64,000 nucleotides of DNA, from NCBI GenBank assembly GCA_018673255.1, contig JABHDC010000118.1, forward strand, positions 62,001 through 126,000, read 5' to 3'. The notes under the pieces were generated by a model. The model was not told the origin of the DNA and did no database searches. It was given only the letters and a program-made list of their open reading frames with translations. This document shows, in pieces, positions 53,144 through 61,769 of the stretch (positions are counted from its first letter, which is position 1; each line of letters opens with the position of its first letter). The DNA is from Gemmatimonadota bacterium (GTDB taxonomy: Bacteria > Latescibacterota > UBA2968 > UBA8231). The position numbers were made by a program, and so were the translations under genes.

Positions 53144-54427
53144 TCATCCCTCGTCAGGTGGATGCAGCGGCGGCTTGCCGAAGATGAGGCAGGCGATGCC
53201 CAGACCGAAGGGTATGATGGCGAGCCCTGTGAGCACCGGGCCGTAATCGCCCATCAGATCACGGGCGATGCCGAATGGCATCGGCCCCAGAGCTGAACCG
53301 GCCACGAGGAGCGTTGTGGCGAACCCGGCGATCGCACCCAGGTGCTGGCGGCCGAAGTAGTTGGCAAAGATGATGCCCATCACCAGCAGCTCGATTCCAC
53401 TCTGGATCCCCCAGCCTACACCAAAGATGTAAGCCTCAAAGACCGACGATAGACGTGTTGCGCCGAGGAGGATGGCCACCTCGAGGAACAGAGCGATCGA
53501 CAGCAGGAATCGCAGGTGTACGCGTCCGGCGATCAGGCCGGTGATCAACTGGAAAATGGCCCCCGTGGCTGCGATGGGGACGAAGACCTTGGCTGCTGTC
53601 GTGGAGGACAGTCCCGCGTCTTCGAAGACGGAGAAGATGTGGAAGTAGAGCCCTGTGTTCAGCATCGCCAGCGATGACATGCAGGCGCAGGTAACCCAGA
53701 AGGCGGTGCAACGCATCGCCTGGGACAGGGTCCAATTCACTTCCAGGAGTGCGGATGCTTCATCCTCGCCGTTTTCGGTGGGTGCGGCGCCATCCGGTAA
53801 CAGACCATGATCTTCGGGTCGGTCGCGAGTGAAGATGTAGCCCAGTGGCAGCATGACGCCGAGTAACACGGCCCCGAAGATGACGTAGGTCCAGCGCCAG
53901 CCATACAGGTCGATGAGGGTGTTGGCCGCGTAGGGAAACAGGCCGCCCAGCAGTGCCCCCACGACCCCTACCAGTCCCATGACCCGACCCCGTCGCCGCA
54001 CCCACCACAGGTTGATGACGTTCTTGCTGACCAGCGACAGTGACCCCTGGCCGAGTTGCCGCAGCAGGAAGAAGCCGATCATGAGCATGACGGCGTTGCG
54101 CACGAGGCTCATGTAGATGCAGGCCAGGCCCAGCAGGATACTCACGACACAGATCATGCGTCGTGAGCCGAAGCGATCGAAGAGGCGGCCGACGTAGGGC
54201 AGCACGAAACTGGCCGCGAGCGTCGCAACCGTGTACAGGGTGCTGACGACGGAGCGACTCAGGCCGAGATCGGCGATGAAATGATTGAGGAATGCTGAGA
54301 AGCCAGGGGTCTGCCCCGGGTTCGTCATCACACCACCGACGGCACCGACGGCAACGATGACCCAGCCGTAGTAGAAGGGCGTGGCGCGGATGAGGCGGCT
54401 GGGCCTGGGTTCGGATCCGGGTGTGAT
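53144..54427 (-). CDS. MFS transporter (MCT-like) with non-canonical start
   Basis: A 12-helix major facilitator protein. The canonical GTG at 54331 would remove most of helix 1, but the same frame is open upstream and encodes RATPFYYGWVIVAVG, the standard first helix of monocarboxylate-type MFS proteins. No ATG, GTG or TTG exists between the in-frame stop near 54539 and that segment. An ATC codon at 54427 is preceded at six bases by GAGG and would give I/M-TPGSEPRP as the N-terminus, so either ATC starts translation or an indel has removed the original start. Later motifs, such as GRLFDRFGSRR between helices 2 and 3, are intact. Substrate unknown; anionic sugar-derived acids are plausible by context. 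Confidence 0.78.
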   Translation of the reverse strand: MTPGSEPRPSRLIRATPFYYGWVIVAVGAVGGVMTNPGQTPGFSAFLNHFIADLGLSRSVVSTLYTVATLAASFVLPYVGRLFDRFGSRRMICVVSILLGLACIYMSLVRNAVMLMIGFFLLRQLGQGSLSLVSKNVINLWWVRRRGRVMGLVGVVGALLGGLFPYAANTLIDLYGWRWTYVIFGAVLLGVMLPLGYIFTRDRPEDHGLLPDGAAPTENGEDEASALLEVNWTLSQAMRCTAFWVTCACMSSLAMLNTGLYFHIFSVFEDAGLSSTTAAKVFVPIAATGAIFQLITGLIAGRVHLRFLLSIALFLEVAILLGATRLSSVFEAYIFGVGWGIQSGIELLVMGIIFANYFGRQHLGAIAGFATTLLVAGSALGPMPFGIARDLMGDYGPVLTGLAIIPFGLGIACLIFGKPPLHPPDEG

Positions 54428-54647
54428 GTACGGCCTCGGTCGGTGTGAAGGGAGTCGGCGGCCCTCTGTGTGACCAGGCGCGCTGGTGTGATGACGCCAG
54501 TCGCCATGGCACGTCGAGGGGACTCGAACCTACGCAGGCTATCGTGGCACGGACAGGTCGTCGAATGAAAGACGTTGCCGGCAGCGGGCAAAGCACATAC
54601 CTATACCTCTCCAGCCCGCCGTTCGGCTTCAACCGAGGAGACCATTC

Positions 54648-55505
54648 ATGTCCCGAAGCAAGCTCGTCGTTACCGGTGCCACCGGCACGATCGCCACCCG
54701 AATCCTGCCCGACCTGGCCGAGCGCTACGATCTGATCCTGCTCGACGTGAAGTCGACGGATCGACAGGGGAACACGATCGAAGGCGTCATCGAGGCGGAT
54801 CTACTGAGCCGGGATCGGGACGGCTACCGGCACCATTTCGAGGGAGCAGATGCCGTGCTGCACTGTGCCTTCATCCAGGATGGGGATTTCGACTACTACG
54901 ACCCGGATCGCTTCTGGATGGAGAACGACAATGTGCGTATGGCGTACAACATCTTCCAGGTATGTCAGGAGGCTGACGTGCGTCGTGTGGTGATGATGAG
55001 TTCCAATCACGCCGCCGACTACTACGAACATCTCATCTGGGGAGACAAGATGGAATTCGTCACACCGGAGATGATCCCCCTCACGGACAACTTCTACGGT
55101 TGGGCCAAAGTGTCATATGAGAGTCTCGGCTTCGTCTACGCCTGCGGTGGGGTCGGTGGCCGGAAGCTCGAGAATGTGCACTTGCGGATTGGCGGGCCAC
55201 GGGAGACAGACATCGATCGCTGCGATGGTGATCTGAAGAAGATGCACCGCGCCCTGGGTGCCTATCTGAGTGTGCGCGATGAAGTGCAGCTGGTGGTGAA
55301 GAGCATTGAGGAGAAGAGCATCGAAGATGCCAATGGCATCCCACATCAGGTGTTCTATGGAATCAGTAACAACACGCACCGATTCTGGAGCATCCAGAAT
55401 GCGCGAGACGTCATCGGTTATGCTCCGGAAGATGATTCGGCCGTGCGCTTCGCCGACAAGATTTCAGCCATCGTGGTGGCAGCCCGGGAGCAGGGGGCCA
55501 CGTGA
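54648..55505 (+). CDS. NAD-dependent epimerase/dehydratase (extended SDR)
   Basis: A 285-residue Rossmann enzyme. GATGTIA near residue 10 binds NAD(P), DVK marks the end of strand 2, MMSSNH supplies the active-site Ser and YGWAKVSYE the Tyr-x-x-x-Lys pair. The layout is that of extended short-chain dehydrogenases including uronate dehydrogenases and sugar epimerases. ATG 54648 is preceded by GAGGAG. The stop overlaps the next gene (GTG 55502, GTGA), so the two form an operon. A sugar-acid substrate is likely given the sialidase-like partner and the nearby lyase and transporter. Confidence 0.87.
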   Translation: MSRSKLVVTGATGTIATRILPDLAERYDLILLDVKSTDRQGNTIEGVIEADLLSRDRDGYRHHFEGADAVLHCAFIQDGDFDYYDPDRFWMENDNVRMAYNIFQVCQEADVRRVVMMSSNHAADYYEHLIWGDKMEFVTPEMIPLTDNFYGWAKVSYESLGFVYACGGVGGRKLENVHLRIGGPRETDIDRCDGDLKKMHRALGAYLSVRDEVQLVVKSIEEKSIEDANGIPHQVFYGISNNTHRFWSIQNARDVIGYAPEDDSAVRFADKISAIVVAAREQGAT

Positions 55506-56677
55506 GCGCGAGAAGTCGTATTGAGATCGTCGACTATCGGGTCTTCTTCGATCGCCAGGTCGACGGCTGGGGCACGATTGGCGGATCGCTGGTCCGTGGC
55601 GATGATGATGAACTGATCGGTGTCTACCATTGCGGGCCCTTCGAGGATGATGATGCGGGGCAGCATCCCTTCCTGATTCGTTCGAAGGACGAGGGACGAA
55701 CGTGGACGGAGCCGGTGCCCTTTGGGCCGCCGATACAGGGCGAGCGATCACGTCAGTCGGTTGGCCTGTCGCTGTTCGGTCCGACGCAGGGTGGAACCTA
55801 CCTGACGCACGGGTGCCATATGCAGCTGGCCGAGAAGGACGAGGACCGATTCGGCGATCTGAACTTCCGCGCCTATACGCTGCTTGTCGGGCGGCGGCCG
55901 GTCACTGCCGGGACGACGGGGGCATTCCACTTCGATTTCGAACGCTACGCGCCGGGCACATTTCTCGGTGAGCAATTCCTGGAACGCGGCGTGCAACTGG
56001 CCTCAGGGCGACTCGTGTTCGCGATCTGGGGTTGCATGGCACGTGGTGAAAACTGGCGTTGCGGCGTGTTGCTCAGTGACGATGATGGTCTGAGCTGGCG
56101 CTACCGCGATGTCGGTTACGAACCGGATCTGGCGATCCGCGATCGTCCCGAAGGTGTTGGTTATCCGGCTGGGTTCAACGAGCAGAGCCTGTTTCTACTG
56201 CCATCGGGGCGACTCGTGTCGATGATTCGTGGCCGCGAGAAACTCGGCCGCGTGCCCGACAGTGAGCGGGACACATGGTTCTTCCACTCCGCGTCGGATG
56301 ACGATGGCGAGACATGGTCGCCCCCGGTGGAAACGAATATCGCTGGGACGGGTGCGGCCGGTGTAGGATACGTGTTGCCTGATGGATCCCTGTTGCACGC
56401 CTGCCGTGTGCCGTATTCACGCACACTGCTCACCCTCGAAGATCCCGCGCTCAATGGACTGCACCTGGCGCGTAGTTTCGACGAAGGGCAGTCGTGGGAG
56501 ACACAGCGGGTACTGCAGCACGATCCCGAAGGGAAACCCTTCCACAATCACTACAATGCCATGAATGGCCAGTTTGTGCCGCTGAACCGTGACCGCGTGC
56601 TCTACGTCTTCGGTCAGTTCGATGTGGCTGCGAAAGTCTACCGGATCCTGGCGCTGGAACTGCGGATTACATCTTGA
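55502..56677 (+). CDS. Sialidase-like BNR/Asp-box protein
   Basis: A 391-residue beta-propeller protein of the same superfamily as the gene at 2236. Asp-boxes or close variants are seen in SKDEGRTW, SDDDGLSW, SDDDGETW and SFDEGQSW. There is no signal peptide. The GTG start overlaps the SDR stop by four bases. Whether it has sialidase activity is unclear; related proteins act on other glycosides or only bind carbohydrate. Its 3' end overlaps the convergent coiled-coil membrane protein gene by 11 bp. Confidence 0.85.
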   Translation: MSARSRIEIVDYRVFFDRQVDGWGTIGGSLVRGDDDELIGVYHCGPFEDDDAGQHPFLIRSKDEGRTWTEPVPFGPPIQGERSRQSVGLSLFGPTQGGTYLTHGCHMQLAEKDEDRFGDLNFRAYTLLVGRRPVTAGTTGAFHFDFERYAPGTFLGEQFLERGVQLASGRLVFAIWGCMARGENWRCGVLLSDDDGLSWRYRDVGYEPDLAIRDRPEGVGYPAGFNEQSLFLLPSGRLVSMIRGREKLGRVPDSERDTWFFHSASDDDGETWSPPVETNIAGTGAAGVGYVLPDGSLLHACRVPYSRTLLTLEDPALNGLHLARSFDEGQSWETQRVLQHDPEGKPFHNHYNAMNGQFVPLNRDRVLYVFGQFDVAAKVYRILALELRITS

Positions 56678-57044
56678 ACCAGAGGCCGGCGACACCGAGG
56701 GCCATGGTGACGGCCATCCCGGCGATGCTGATGAGGACACCGTAGAGGATCTTGTAGAGACCGTCGATGCGACCGTCGATGGCATCGAATCTCTTGTCGA
56801 CGGCGTCGAATCTCTTGTCGACGGCTCTGAATCTCTGGTCCACTGTCTCGAATCTGCTGTCGGACTCAGATTTCTGCTGGTCGAGGCGGCCATTGAAGTA
56901 GTCGATCAACTGGTCGAATCGTTCGGAGACCTGGTCAAAGCGTCGGTTCATCTCGGCTCGAAGTTCACGCAGATCGGTCTCTACGCGGCTCAGGCGTGCA
57001 TCGAACTGCTGGAATACGTCACGAGTTGTCAAATTCTCTGTCAT
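56667..57044 (-). CDS. Small coiled-coil protein with C-terminal membrane anchor
   Basis: A 125-residue protein. Residues 8-97 are a continuous coiled coil with a seven-residue pattern around RFD (RRFDQVSERFDQLIDYF, then VDKRFDAVDKRFDAIDGRIDG), and residues 98-121 are one hydrophobic helix (KILYGVLISIAGMAVTMALGVAG). ATG 57044 is set by GGAG at five bases; the longer open frame upstream is not used. Two 21-bp direct repeats underlie the VDKRFDA heptads (56785-56805 and 56806-56826). Proteins of this shape are common, often next to toxin-antitoxin or membrane genes, but have no assigned function. Confidence 0.8.
   Translation of the reverse strand: MTENLTTRDVFQQFDARLSRVETDLRELRAEMNRRFDQVSERFDQLIDYFNGRLDQQKSESDSRFETVDQRFRAVDKRFDAVDKRFDAIDGRIDGLYKILYGVLISIAGMAVTMALGVAGLWFKM
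56785..56826 (-). repeat. Tandem 21-bp direct repeat inside the coiled-coil gene
   Basis: Two adjacent 21-bp copies differ at one base and encode consecutive VDKRFDA heptads. Recent duplication within the gene is the simplest explanation. Confidence 0.9.
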
Positions 57045-57266
57045 GGCATCTCCAAGATAGCCGGCCAGCATAGCAGAAACAACGCGATTCTGACATCCGC
57101 TTCGCGAAGGATGTGCCACCCTGACGTTCTCGAGCGACGATGGGCAGCCCCACTCTCCGGCTGTTACCTGGAAGTAGCGTGACTGGGCCTTCAAGGTGAC
57201 GCATGTCGTAAGACCTTGCCGGTCGGCCGGACCAGGAGAATCAGCTCTGAGGCTCGGAGGATCTCC

Positions 57267-58310
57267 TCACAATCCCAGCTTCGGCATGACCTCGCGCAGA
57301 TATGCCTCAGCCAGGAACCGGTACCCTTCTGCACTCGGATGAACCCCATCCACATACAAGTGAACATCATCCGGGCCCATCAGACTCAGACCATCTATGT
57401 AGTGGATGTTGGTGTCGCCCTGGCCCTGCAGTACGTCGACGGCCTCGGCCAGTCGCTGTCTCATGATCTGCAGGGTCATGTCCACCATGTTTGGCGTCTC
57501 CTCTCGCGGCAGATTGCAGATGGGAGATACCACAGCGATCGGCGTGTCGGGATGGCCGTCGCGCAACGTCTTGATGAAGCCGATGGTGAAGGCTCGGAAC
57601 GTGCGATCGTTGACCGATCCTGATGTCATGTTGATGCCGAGTTTCAGACCGATGGCATCGGCGGGCAGGTCGCGGATCAGGCGTGCGAACATCGGATCGA
57701 GATGGCAGTCGCCGCCGAGGCCCAGGCTGGTCAGATGCAGGTTCGAGCGATTGGCGACGATGGCCGGCCAGGTTTCGGAGGGACCGGCGGCGTGGCGGCA
57801 ATGTGTGATCGAGCTGCCGTAGAATACCATGCGCGTGCGGTCATCCGACCACGCTGAGGCAGTGGCCCTCTCATCTATATAGAGTCCTCGCAGCACGACA
57901 GGCACGTACTGGCTGGGCAGGTAGAGTTCGAGGCGATGCTCACCGGCCGGGATGTCGTCGAACTGTATGCTGTCTGCGCCGACGGCCGGTGGCACGCGGC
58001 CGTGAAGTTGCCCGTCCACGAGCAGGTCGAAGACCCACGGGGGATCGGATTCGATACCCGGTGGCACGACATCGAGACGCACGCTGGATGTGTCGCTGAT
58101 CAACGTCAGCCTTATCCCGGCGGGCATGGACGCCTTGTTGGTGGGGCTGGCCTCGAACAGGTCGCGTTCGTTGACGGGCAGGCGCCAGGGATGCAGGCCA
58201 GCCGGTGTTTCTTCGAGAGAGATGGCGCCCTCGATTGTGAGGGGTCCCTCTCGGAGCGGGATCGATTGCATCGGGTTCATCGGCAGGCTCTCAGGTTGAT
58301 CATCTGACAT
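57267..58310 (-). CDS. SGNH/GDSL hydrolase with N-terminal beta domain
   Basis: A 347-residue enzyme. Residues 1-155 form a beta-sandwich-like region (IRLTLISDTSSVRLDVVPPG, FDDIPAGEHRLELYLPS) and residues 160-345 a flavodoxin-like SGNH domain: FYGSSITH with nucleophile Ser167, LGLGGDCHLDP for the oxyanion Gly, LKLGINMTSG for the Asn and DGVHPSAEGY for the Asp-His dyad. Such two-part SGNH proteins are often carbohydrate esterases. The chosen ATG 58310 lies inside a longer frame (58373) and has no strong ribosome site, so the start is uncertain. No signal peptide is seen. Confidence 0.83.
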   Translation of the reverse strand: MSDDQPESLPMNPMQSIPLREGPLTIEGAISLEETPAGLHPWRLPVNERDLFEASPTNKASMPAGIRLTLISDTSSVRLDVVPPGIESDPPWVFDLLVDGQLHGRVPPAVGADSIQFDDIPAGEHRLELYLPSQYVPVVLRGLYIDERATASAWSDDRTRMVFYGSSITHCRHAAGPSETWPAIVANRSNLHLTSLGLGGDCHLDPMFARLIRDLPADAIGLKLGINMTSGSVNDRTFRAFTIGFIKTLRDGHPDTPIAVVSPICNLPREETPNMVDMTLQIMRQRLAEAVDVLQGQGDTNIHYIDGLSLMGPDDVHLYVDGVHPSAEGYRFLAEAYLREVMPKLGL

Positions 58311-58842
58311 CGGCGTCGAACTGCGGTCCGCGATCCGGCACCGGTGAATCGGGGCGAAGTGGGCATAGTTCACAGCTGATTTCTACAACAATTGGCCAGC
58401 CGAGCCAAGGGGAACTCTGGCGAAATCCACCGATTGTTCAGCAGATGACGCCGATGATCGATGGTGTACAATATCTGCTCAACTGTGGCCGACGACTGCT
58501 CAAGTGGCTTGTAAGTGGCTGTTAAGGAGAAGTTTACGCATGAGCGGTCCATGTCTGGATCATCATGTGCTCAGCAACGATGCAGCAGTCTCCAACATGG
58601 GCAGATCGACGATGGCGACCAGAATGAGGTTTGTAACGCGTTATTGTACAATGAGTTAGGGAAAGAACCAGAGTTCGCGTGCATCGTGTGGCACGGCCTG
58701 TGCAATAGGCAGGTCGAGCAGAGCGGGTATCGGACAGGTCGTCGAAGGGCGATCGACCCCGCACAGCACACGACACGCACCGCCGGACGGGAACCGCACA
58801 GAGCGAGTGACGACCCCGGCGATGAATCACTGGAGGTATCCC
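58311..58842. other. 532-bp divergent intergenic region
   Basis: I see no convincing gene in this gap between the SGNH hydrolase and the lipoprotein genes. A 39-codon ORF at 58540-58659 has AAGGAG upstream but an unremarkable sequence (see rejected items). CTGCTCAA-type motifs recur around 58475 and 58497 and could be weak operator copies. A TACAAT hexamer occurs at 58466 and 58647 without a matching -35. Confidence 0.5.
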
Positions 58843-59520
58843 ATGCGTCAGACCATCACCATCGCCCTGTTGGCAGCCAGCGCGTTCATCGTCGCCTGCG
58901 GCGACAGCGACAACGATCGCCCGACCGGTCCGTCGGCATCTCTGGATGCGGGAGACATCGTTGTTGATCTGAATCGCGACGTGCGTGACAATCTTGCATC
59001 GCACTTCTCAACCGCTGCGGCCAAGTTGCCGAATCGTGTCGCCGAGATCCGCTTCGATTTCAGCGAGACATCACGCACAGTTGCCGGCGACGACGGGGTC
59101 GTTACGGGTGACTTCATTTTCTATGCCGCAGGTGACCTGGTGCAGAAGGGCTCGATTGCCATCTTCTACCGCCCCGGTTCGACTGCCTGGTTTCGGACGG
59201 GTCTGTTCGACGTGAGTGACCAGGCCACTGCAGATGTTCATCAACTGACGATCACCGTGACGGACGCCACTACCTTGCGACCGGTCGTGGGCGCCGAGGT
59301 CGAAGCCCGTCACATTGGAGGACTGCGTTCGTCGAAACGCATTTTCACCGATTCCGAAGGCCACGCGACGGTCGAGGTACTCCCCGGTGTGTTCACGGTC
59401 GGTGTCTCACGGGATGACTACAATGCGACGACGACGGACAACATCACGACTGTCGGCGTGAAGGATCAGACACTGAACATCGCGTTGGTACGCGGCAAGG
59501 ATTATGTCCGGTCACTGTAG
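58843..59520 (+). CDS. Lipoprotein with carboxypeptidase-regulatory-like beta domain
   Basis: A 225-residue surface or periplasmic lipoprotein. ATG 58843 has GGAGG six bases upstream and begins a clear lipoprotein signal (ALLAASAFIVACGDSD, Cys19). After a Ser/Asp-rich linker comes a beta-rich domain (40-130) and then a carboxypeptidase regulatory-like Ig fold (about 135-220): TVTDATTLRPVVGAEVEAR, FTDSEGHATVEVLPGVFTVGVSRDDY. These domains are usually carbohydrate- or protein-binding modules. It stands alone and ends in a very strong terminator, so it is probably monocistronic. Confidence 0.8.
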   Translation: MRQTITIALLAASAFIVACGDSDNDRPTGPSASLDAGDIVVDLNRDVRDNLASHFSTAAAKLPNRVAEIRFDFSETSRTVAGDDGVVTGDFIFYAAGDLVQKGSIAIFYRPGSTAWFRTGLFDVSDQATADVHQLTITVTDATTLRPVVGAEVEARHIGGLRSSKRIFTDSEGHATVEVLPGVFTVGVSRDDYNATTTDNITTVGVKDQTLNIALVRGKDYVRSL

Positions 59521-59563
59521 GAACACGATCCTGCTATAGACCTTCCAGAGATCACATGCTACT

Positions 59564-59592
59564 GGGCCCCGGGGGCAATGCTCCCGGGGCCC
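59564..59592 (+). terminator. Very strong intrinsic terminator hairpin
   Basis: GGGCCCCGGG (59564-59573) pairs with CCCGGGGCCC (59583-59592), and the stem extends inward to 13 bp with one G-U pair and an AAT loop. It follows the lipoprotein gene; the tail TTCTGTGT is only moderately T-rich. Confidence 0.85.
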
Positions 59593-59671
59593 TTCTGTGT
59601 ACTGCGGCATGTTGTCGTTTTGGGTACGTTTCAAATGGCAGCCCATACATGGTGACGACGGGGGAGACATG

Positions 59672-60664
59672 ATGAGCGATCGCGAGGGGATGAGGCGGCG
59701 GCAGGCACTCAAGACGCTGGCTGGCGCCACGGGGGCCTTGATGTGGCCACGGCAATTGCTGGCCGGTATTGAGAAGGCAGATGCGATCGGCAATCTGCTG
59801 CCGCAACGCATGCTTGGCCGAACCGGGGAGCGTGTGACGATGCTCGGACTCGGTGGTTGGCACGTAGGCAAACTGCCACCAGCGAAGGCACAGGCGTTGA
59901 TCGAGGCCGCCCTGGCCGGTGGCATCCGGTTCTTCGACACGGCGGAGAGCTACCAGGACGGGGGAAGCGAGTCACTCTACGGCGAGTTTCTGATCCCCAG
60001 GTATCGCGACGACATCTTCCTGATGACGAAGACGACGGCACGGGATGCCCAGACTGCCCGACAACATCTGGAAGGATCACTTCGGCGGCTGGGAACAGAC
60101 GTGCTGGATCTCTGGCAGGTGCATTCGCTGGTGGATGCAGAGGATACGGATGGGCGCCTGTCAGGCGGTGTGCTGGAGGAAATGCTGAAACAGAAGGCCT
60201 CCGGCCGCGTGAGGCATATTGGCTTCACGGGGCACCGGCGGCCCTCGGCACTCAGCCGGATGCTGGCGACTGCAGAAGAGCTTGAAACGTGCCAGATGCC
60301 GGTCAACGTCCTGGATCCGTCGTACGAGAGTTTCATCGACGGTGTTCTGCCTGGCCTGGTGGAGCGGAAGATCGGGGTGCTGGCGATGAAGACGCTGGCC
60401 AATGGGCGCTTCATGGGGGTCGGTCTACCGGATGACAGGGGCGAAGACGTGGTGCCCGGGCGCATCAGCCTGCAGCAGGCATTGGCATTTGCCTGGTCTC
60501 TACCGATCAGCGTGCTGATCTATGGCCCGGACAACGTGAAGCAACTGGAACAGACGCTGCACGTGGCGCGCACATTCGATTCCCTCGATGTCGATGCACG
60601 TCAGGCACTGGTGGCCCACGTGGCAGATCTGGCCGGCAACAGGGTCGAATACTACAAGGCCTGA
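59672..60664 (+). CDS. Tat-exported aldo/keto reductase
   Basis: A 330-residue aldo/keto reductase with a twin-arginine signal (GMRRRQALKTLAGATGAL). The catalytic set is intact: Asp in RFFDTAESY with Tyr four residues on, Lys in FLMTKTTA and His in LWQVHSL. The C-terminal half is the usual barrel closing with LIYGPDNVKQLEQTL. GGGGAG precedes two adjacent ATGs; 59672 has the better spacing, 59669 is the alternative. Periplasmic AKRs of this kind are found in glycan-degrading bacteria but their substrates are undefined. The 53-bp gap to the next gene holds a promoter-like sequence. Confidence 0.86.
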   Translation: MSDREGMRRRQALKTLAGATGALMWPRQLLAGIEKADAIGNLLPQRMLGRTGERVTMLGLGGWHVGKLPPAKAQALIEAALAGGIRFFDTAESYQDGGSESLYGEFLIPRYRDDIFLMTKTTARDAQTARQHLEGSLRRLGTDVLDLWQVHSLVDAEDTDGRLSGGVLEEMLKQKASGRVRHIGFTGHRRPSALSRMLATAEELETCQMPVNVLDPSYESFIDGVLPGLVERKIGVLAMKTLANGRFMGVGLPDDRGEDVVPGRISLQQALAFAWSLPISVLIYGPDNVKQLEQTLHVARTFDSLDVDARQALVAHVADLAGNRVEYYKA

Positions 60665-60682
60665 GGAATCTCGACGGGGGGC

Positions 60683-60712
60683 TTGTTTGGGCCCACCGCC
60701 ATCTGTTATTTG
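60683..60712 (+). promoter_or_regulatory. Candidate leaderless promoter of the first XRE gene
   Basis: TTGTTT (60683-60688) and TATTTG (60707-60712) are 18 bp apart, and the ATG of the regulator follows six bases later, with no Shine-Dalgarno site. Transcription would start at or near the ATG, giving a leaderless mRNA. Confidence 0.4.
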
Positions 60713-60717
60713 CTCGT

Positions 60718-61512
60718 ATGACAGAAAAAGAACGTCTCGGCAAAATGGTGCGCTGCGCGCGCGCAGTACATGGTCGTCGGCAGAAGGAACTGGGCGAACA
60801 GGTCGGCCTGAGTCGATCCCAGGTTTCAGCACTGGAAGGGGGGACCGATCAAGCCCCCGTCTGGACGGTGGATCTGGTTCATCGGTTGTGTGAGGCCCTC
60901 GAGATCTATCCCGAAGCCTTTACCCATCGCTCCGTTCACATGGCTCGCGTGCTGAGAGGTCGCGTCTCGAGCCATCTGAGCCATCTGGGTCTCTGGGAGC
61001 GTCTGTCCGAAGCCTACTACTACGTGCTCATCGACGTTCACCGATTGCGGCCGGACGTGTCGGGGTTGAGCGTGATGATCGGCAGTCATCCATCCGGCGA
61101 GCCAAGAGCCTATACGGCCCGGCTCGGTCCGCAGGCATTTCACGAGGTCGGTGTGCGACCCGGTGAGGCGCGGTATGGCCGATGGCAGGAAATCACTGAA
61201 GAGGTGCGGTTGTCGCCGCCCCCGGGCCGCCTCGGTCCCGTCAAGGTATTGTCACAGGAAGAAGCGCCGATCATACCGGACACATACGTCCTGGAGTGGC
61301 TGATCGCAGGCGGAACGATGCAACTGGCCATTTCGGGTTCTGTTGAAGAGCCGGATGAGCATCTGTCTGAGTTGATGATTCATCTCGGAGATGAGGTCGA
61401 CAAACAGATGGAACGCATCCGAAACCAACCCACAGGGGGCGGTGCGGCACTGCAGGAATTGCGTGATCTCGCCGAACGAGTCCGTCGCCTGGAAAATGGG
61501 GCAGCGTCATAG
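60718..61512 (+). CDS. XRE-type regulator with unknown C-terminal domain (copy 1)
   Basis: A 264-residue DNA-binding protein. Residues 8-62 are a Cro/C1-type helix-turn-helix (KELGEQVGLSRSQVSALEGG). Residues 75-235 form an uncharacterised domain with RGRVSSHLSHLGLWERLSEAYYYVLIDVHRLRPDVSG; the last 30 residues are a Leu/Glu/Arg coiled coil (LRDLAERVRRLENG). The C-terminal domain has the same length and anchor motifs (RGxVxxHLxxLGxxER, then a V-rich Cys-free strand) as the protein at 61770, so the two are tandem paralogues. No enzymatic motif is visible. The lack of a leader sequence suggests low or special translation control. Confidence 0.8.
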   Translation: MTEKERLGKMVRCARAVHGRRQKELGEQVGLSRSQVSALEGGTDQAPVWTVDLVHRLCEALEIYPEAFTHRSVHMARVLRGRVSSHLSHLGLWERLSEAYYYVLIDVHRLRPDVSGLSVMIGSHPSGEPRAYTARLGPQAFHEVGVRPGEARYGRWQEITEEVRLSPPPGRLGPVKVLSQEEAPIIPDTYVLEWLIAGGTMQLAISGSVEEPDEHLSELMIHLGDEVDKQMERIRNQPTGGGAALQELRDLAERVRRLENGAAS

Positions 61513-61580
61513 ATTAGTCGAGAAGTGTTGTAAAAAACGGTCAAATAGAAAGGAAAGTTCAAGAATGTCGCACAAACAAC

Positions 61581-61608
61581 TTGATCTCTGTTGAGAACTA
61601 CATAAACT
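61581..61608 (+). promoter_or_regulatory. Candidate promoter in the XRE copy 2 leader
   Basis: TTGATC (61581-61586) and TAAACT (61603-61608) are separated by 16 bp in an AT-rich stretch, about 160 bp before the second regulator gene. The -10 overlaps the left arm of an inverted repeat (61605-61612). Confidence 0.45.
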
Positions 61609-61654
61609 TGTCGTGCGTCTTACGTGGAAAAGCGGAGTCTACGCGTGACAAGTT
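61605..61654. promoter_or_regulatory. Inverted repeat, possible operator
   Basis: AACTTGTC (61605-61612) and GACAAGTT (61647-61654) are perfect 8-bp inverted repeats 34 bp apart, one arm covering the -10 of the promoter candidate. This is a good position for autoregulation by the paired XRE proteins, but binding is inference. Confidence 0.4.
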
Positions 61655-61701
61655 GCTCTCAGCGAAAACATGACCGCACGCGGTCCCATTCCCACCTCCT
61701 A

Positions 61702-61734
61702 CCCCTGCGGAAGCACTGCGTCCGCCGGGGTTTT
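61702..61734 (+). terminator. Leader terminator hairpin upstream of XRE copy 2
   Basis: CCCCtGCGGA (61702-61711) pairs with TCCGCcGGGG (61721-61730), one mismatch, followed by TTTT. It lies 36 bp before the ATG of the regulator, so it could end a short leader RNA starting near 61615 or act as an attenuator. Confidence 0.6.
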
Positions 61735-61769
61735 CCTGTTTCGCGGCAATACCGAACTGGCAGGTGCCG

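Noticed and set aside
54522..54533. GGTTCGAGTCCC on the minus strand, resembling a tRNA T-arm
   Set aside because: No D-arm, anticodon arm or pairing acceptor stem can be built around it, and CCA falls one base out of register.
58540..58659. 39-codon ORF with AAGGAG upstream in a divergent gap
   Set aside because: The ribosome-site spacing is long, the peptide has no helix or motif, and no stable neighbour coupling exists; chance is likely.
60667..60720. Ribosome-site search for the first XRE gene
   Set aside because: No purine-rich Shine-Dalgarno site was found; the leaderless-promoter reading is kept only as a low-confidence feature.
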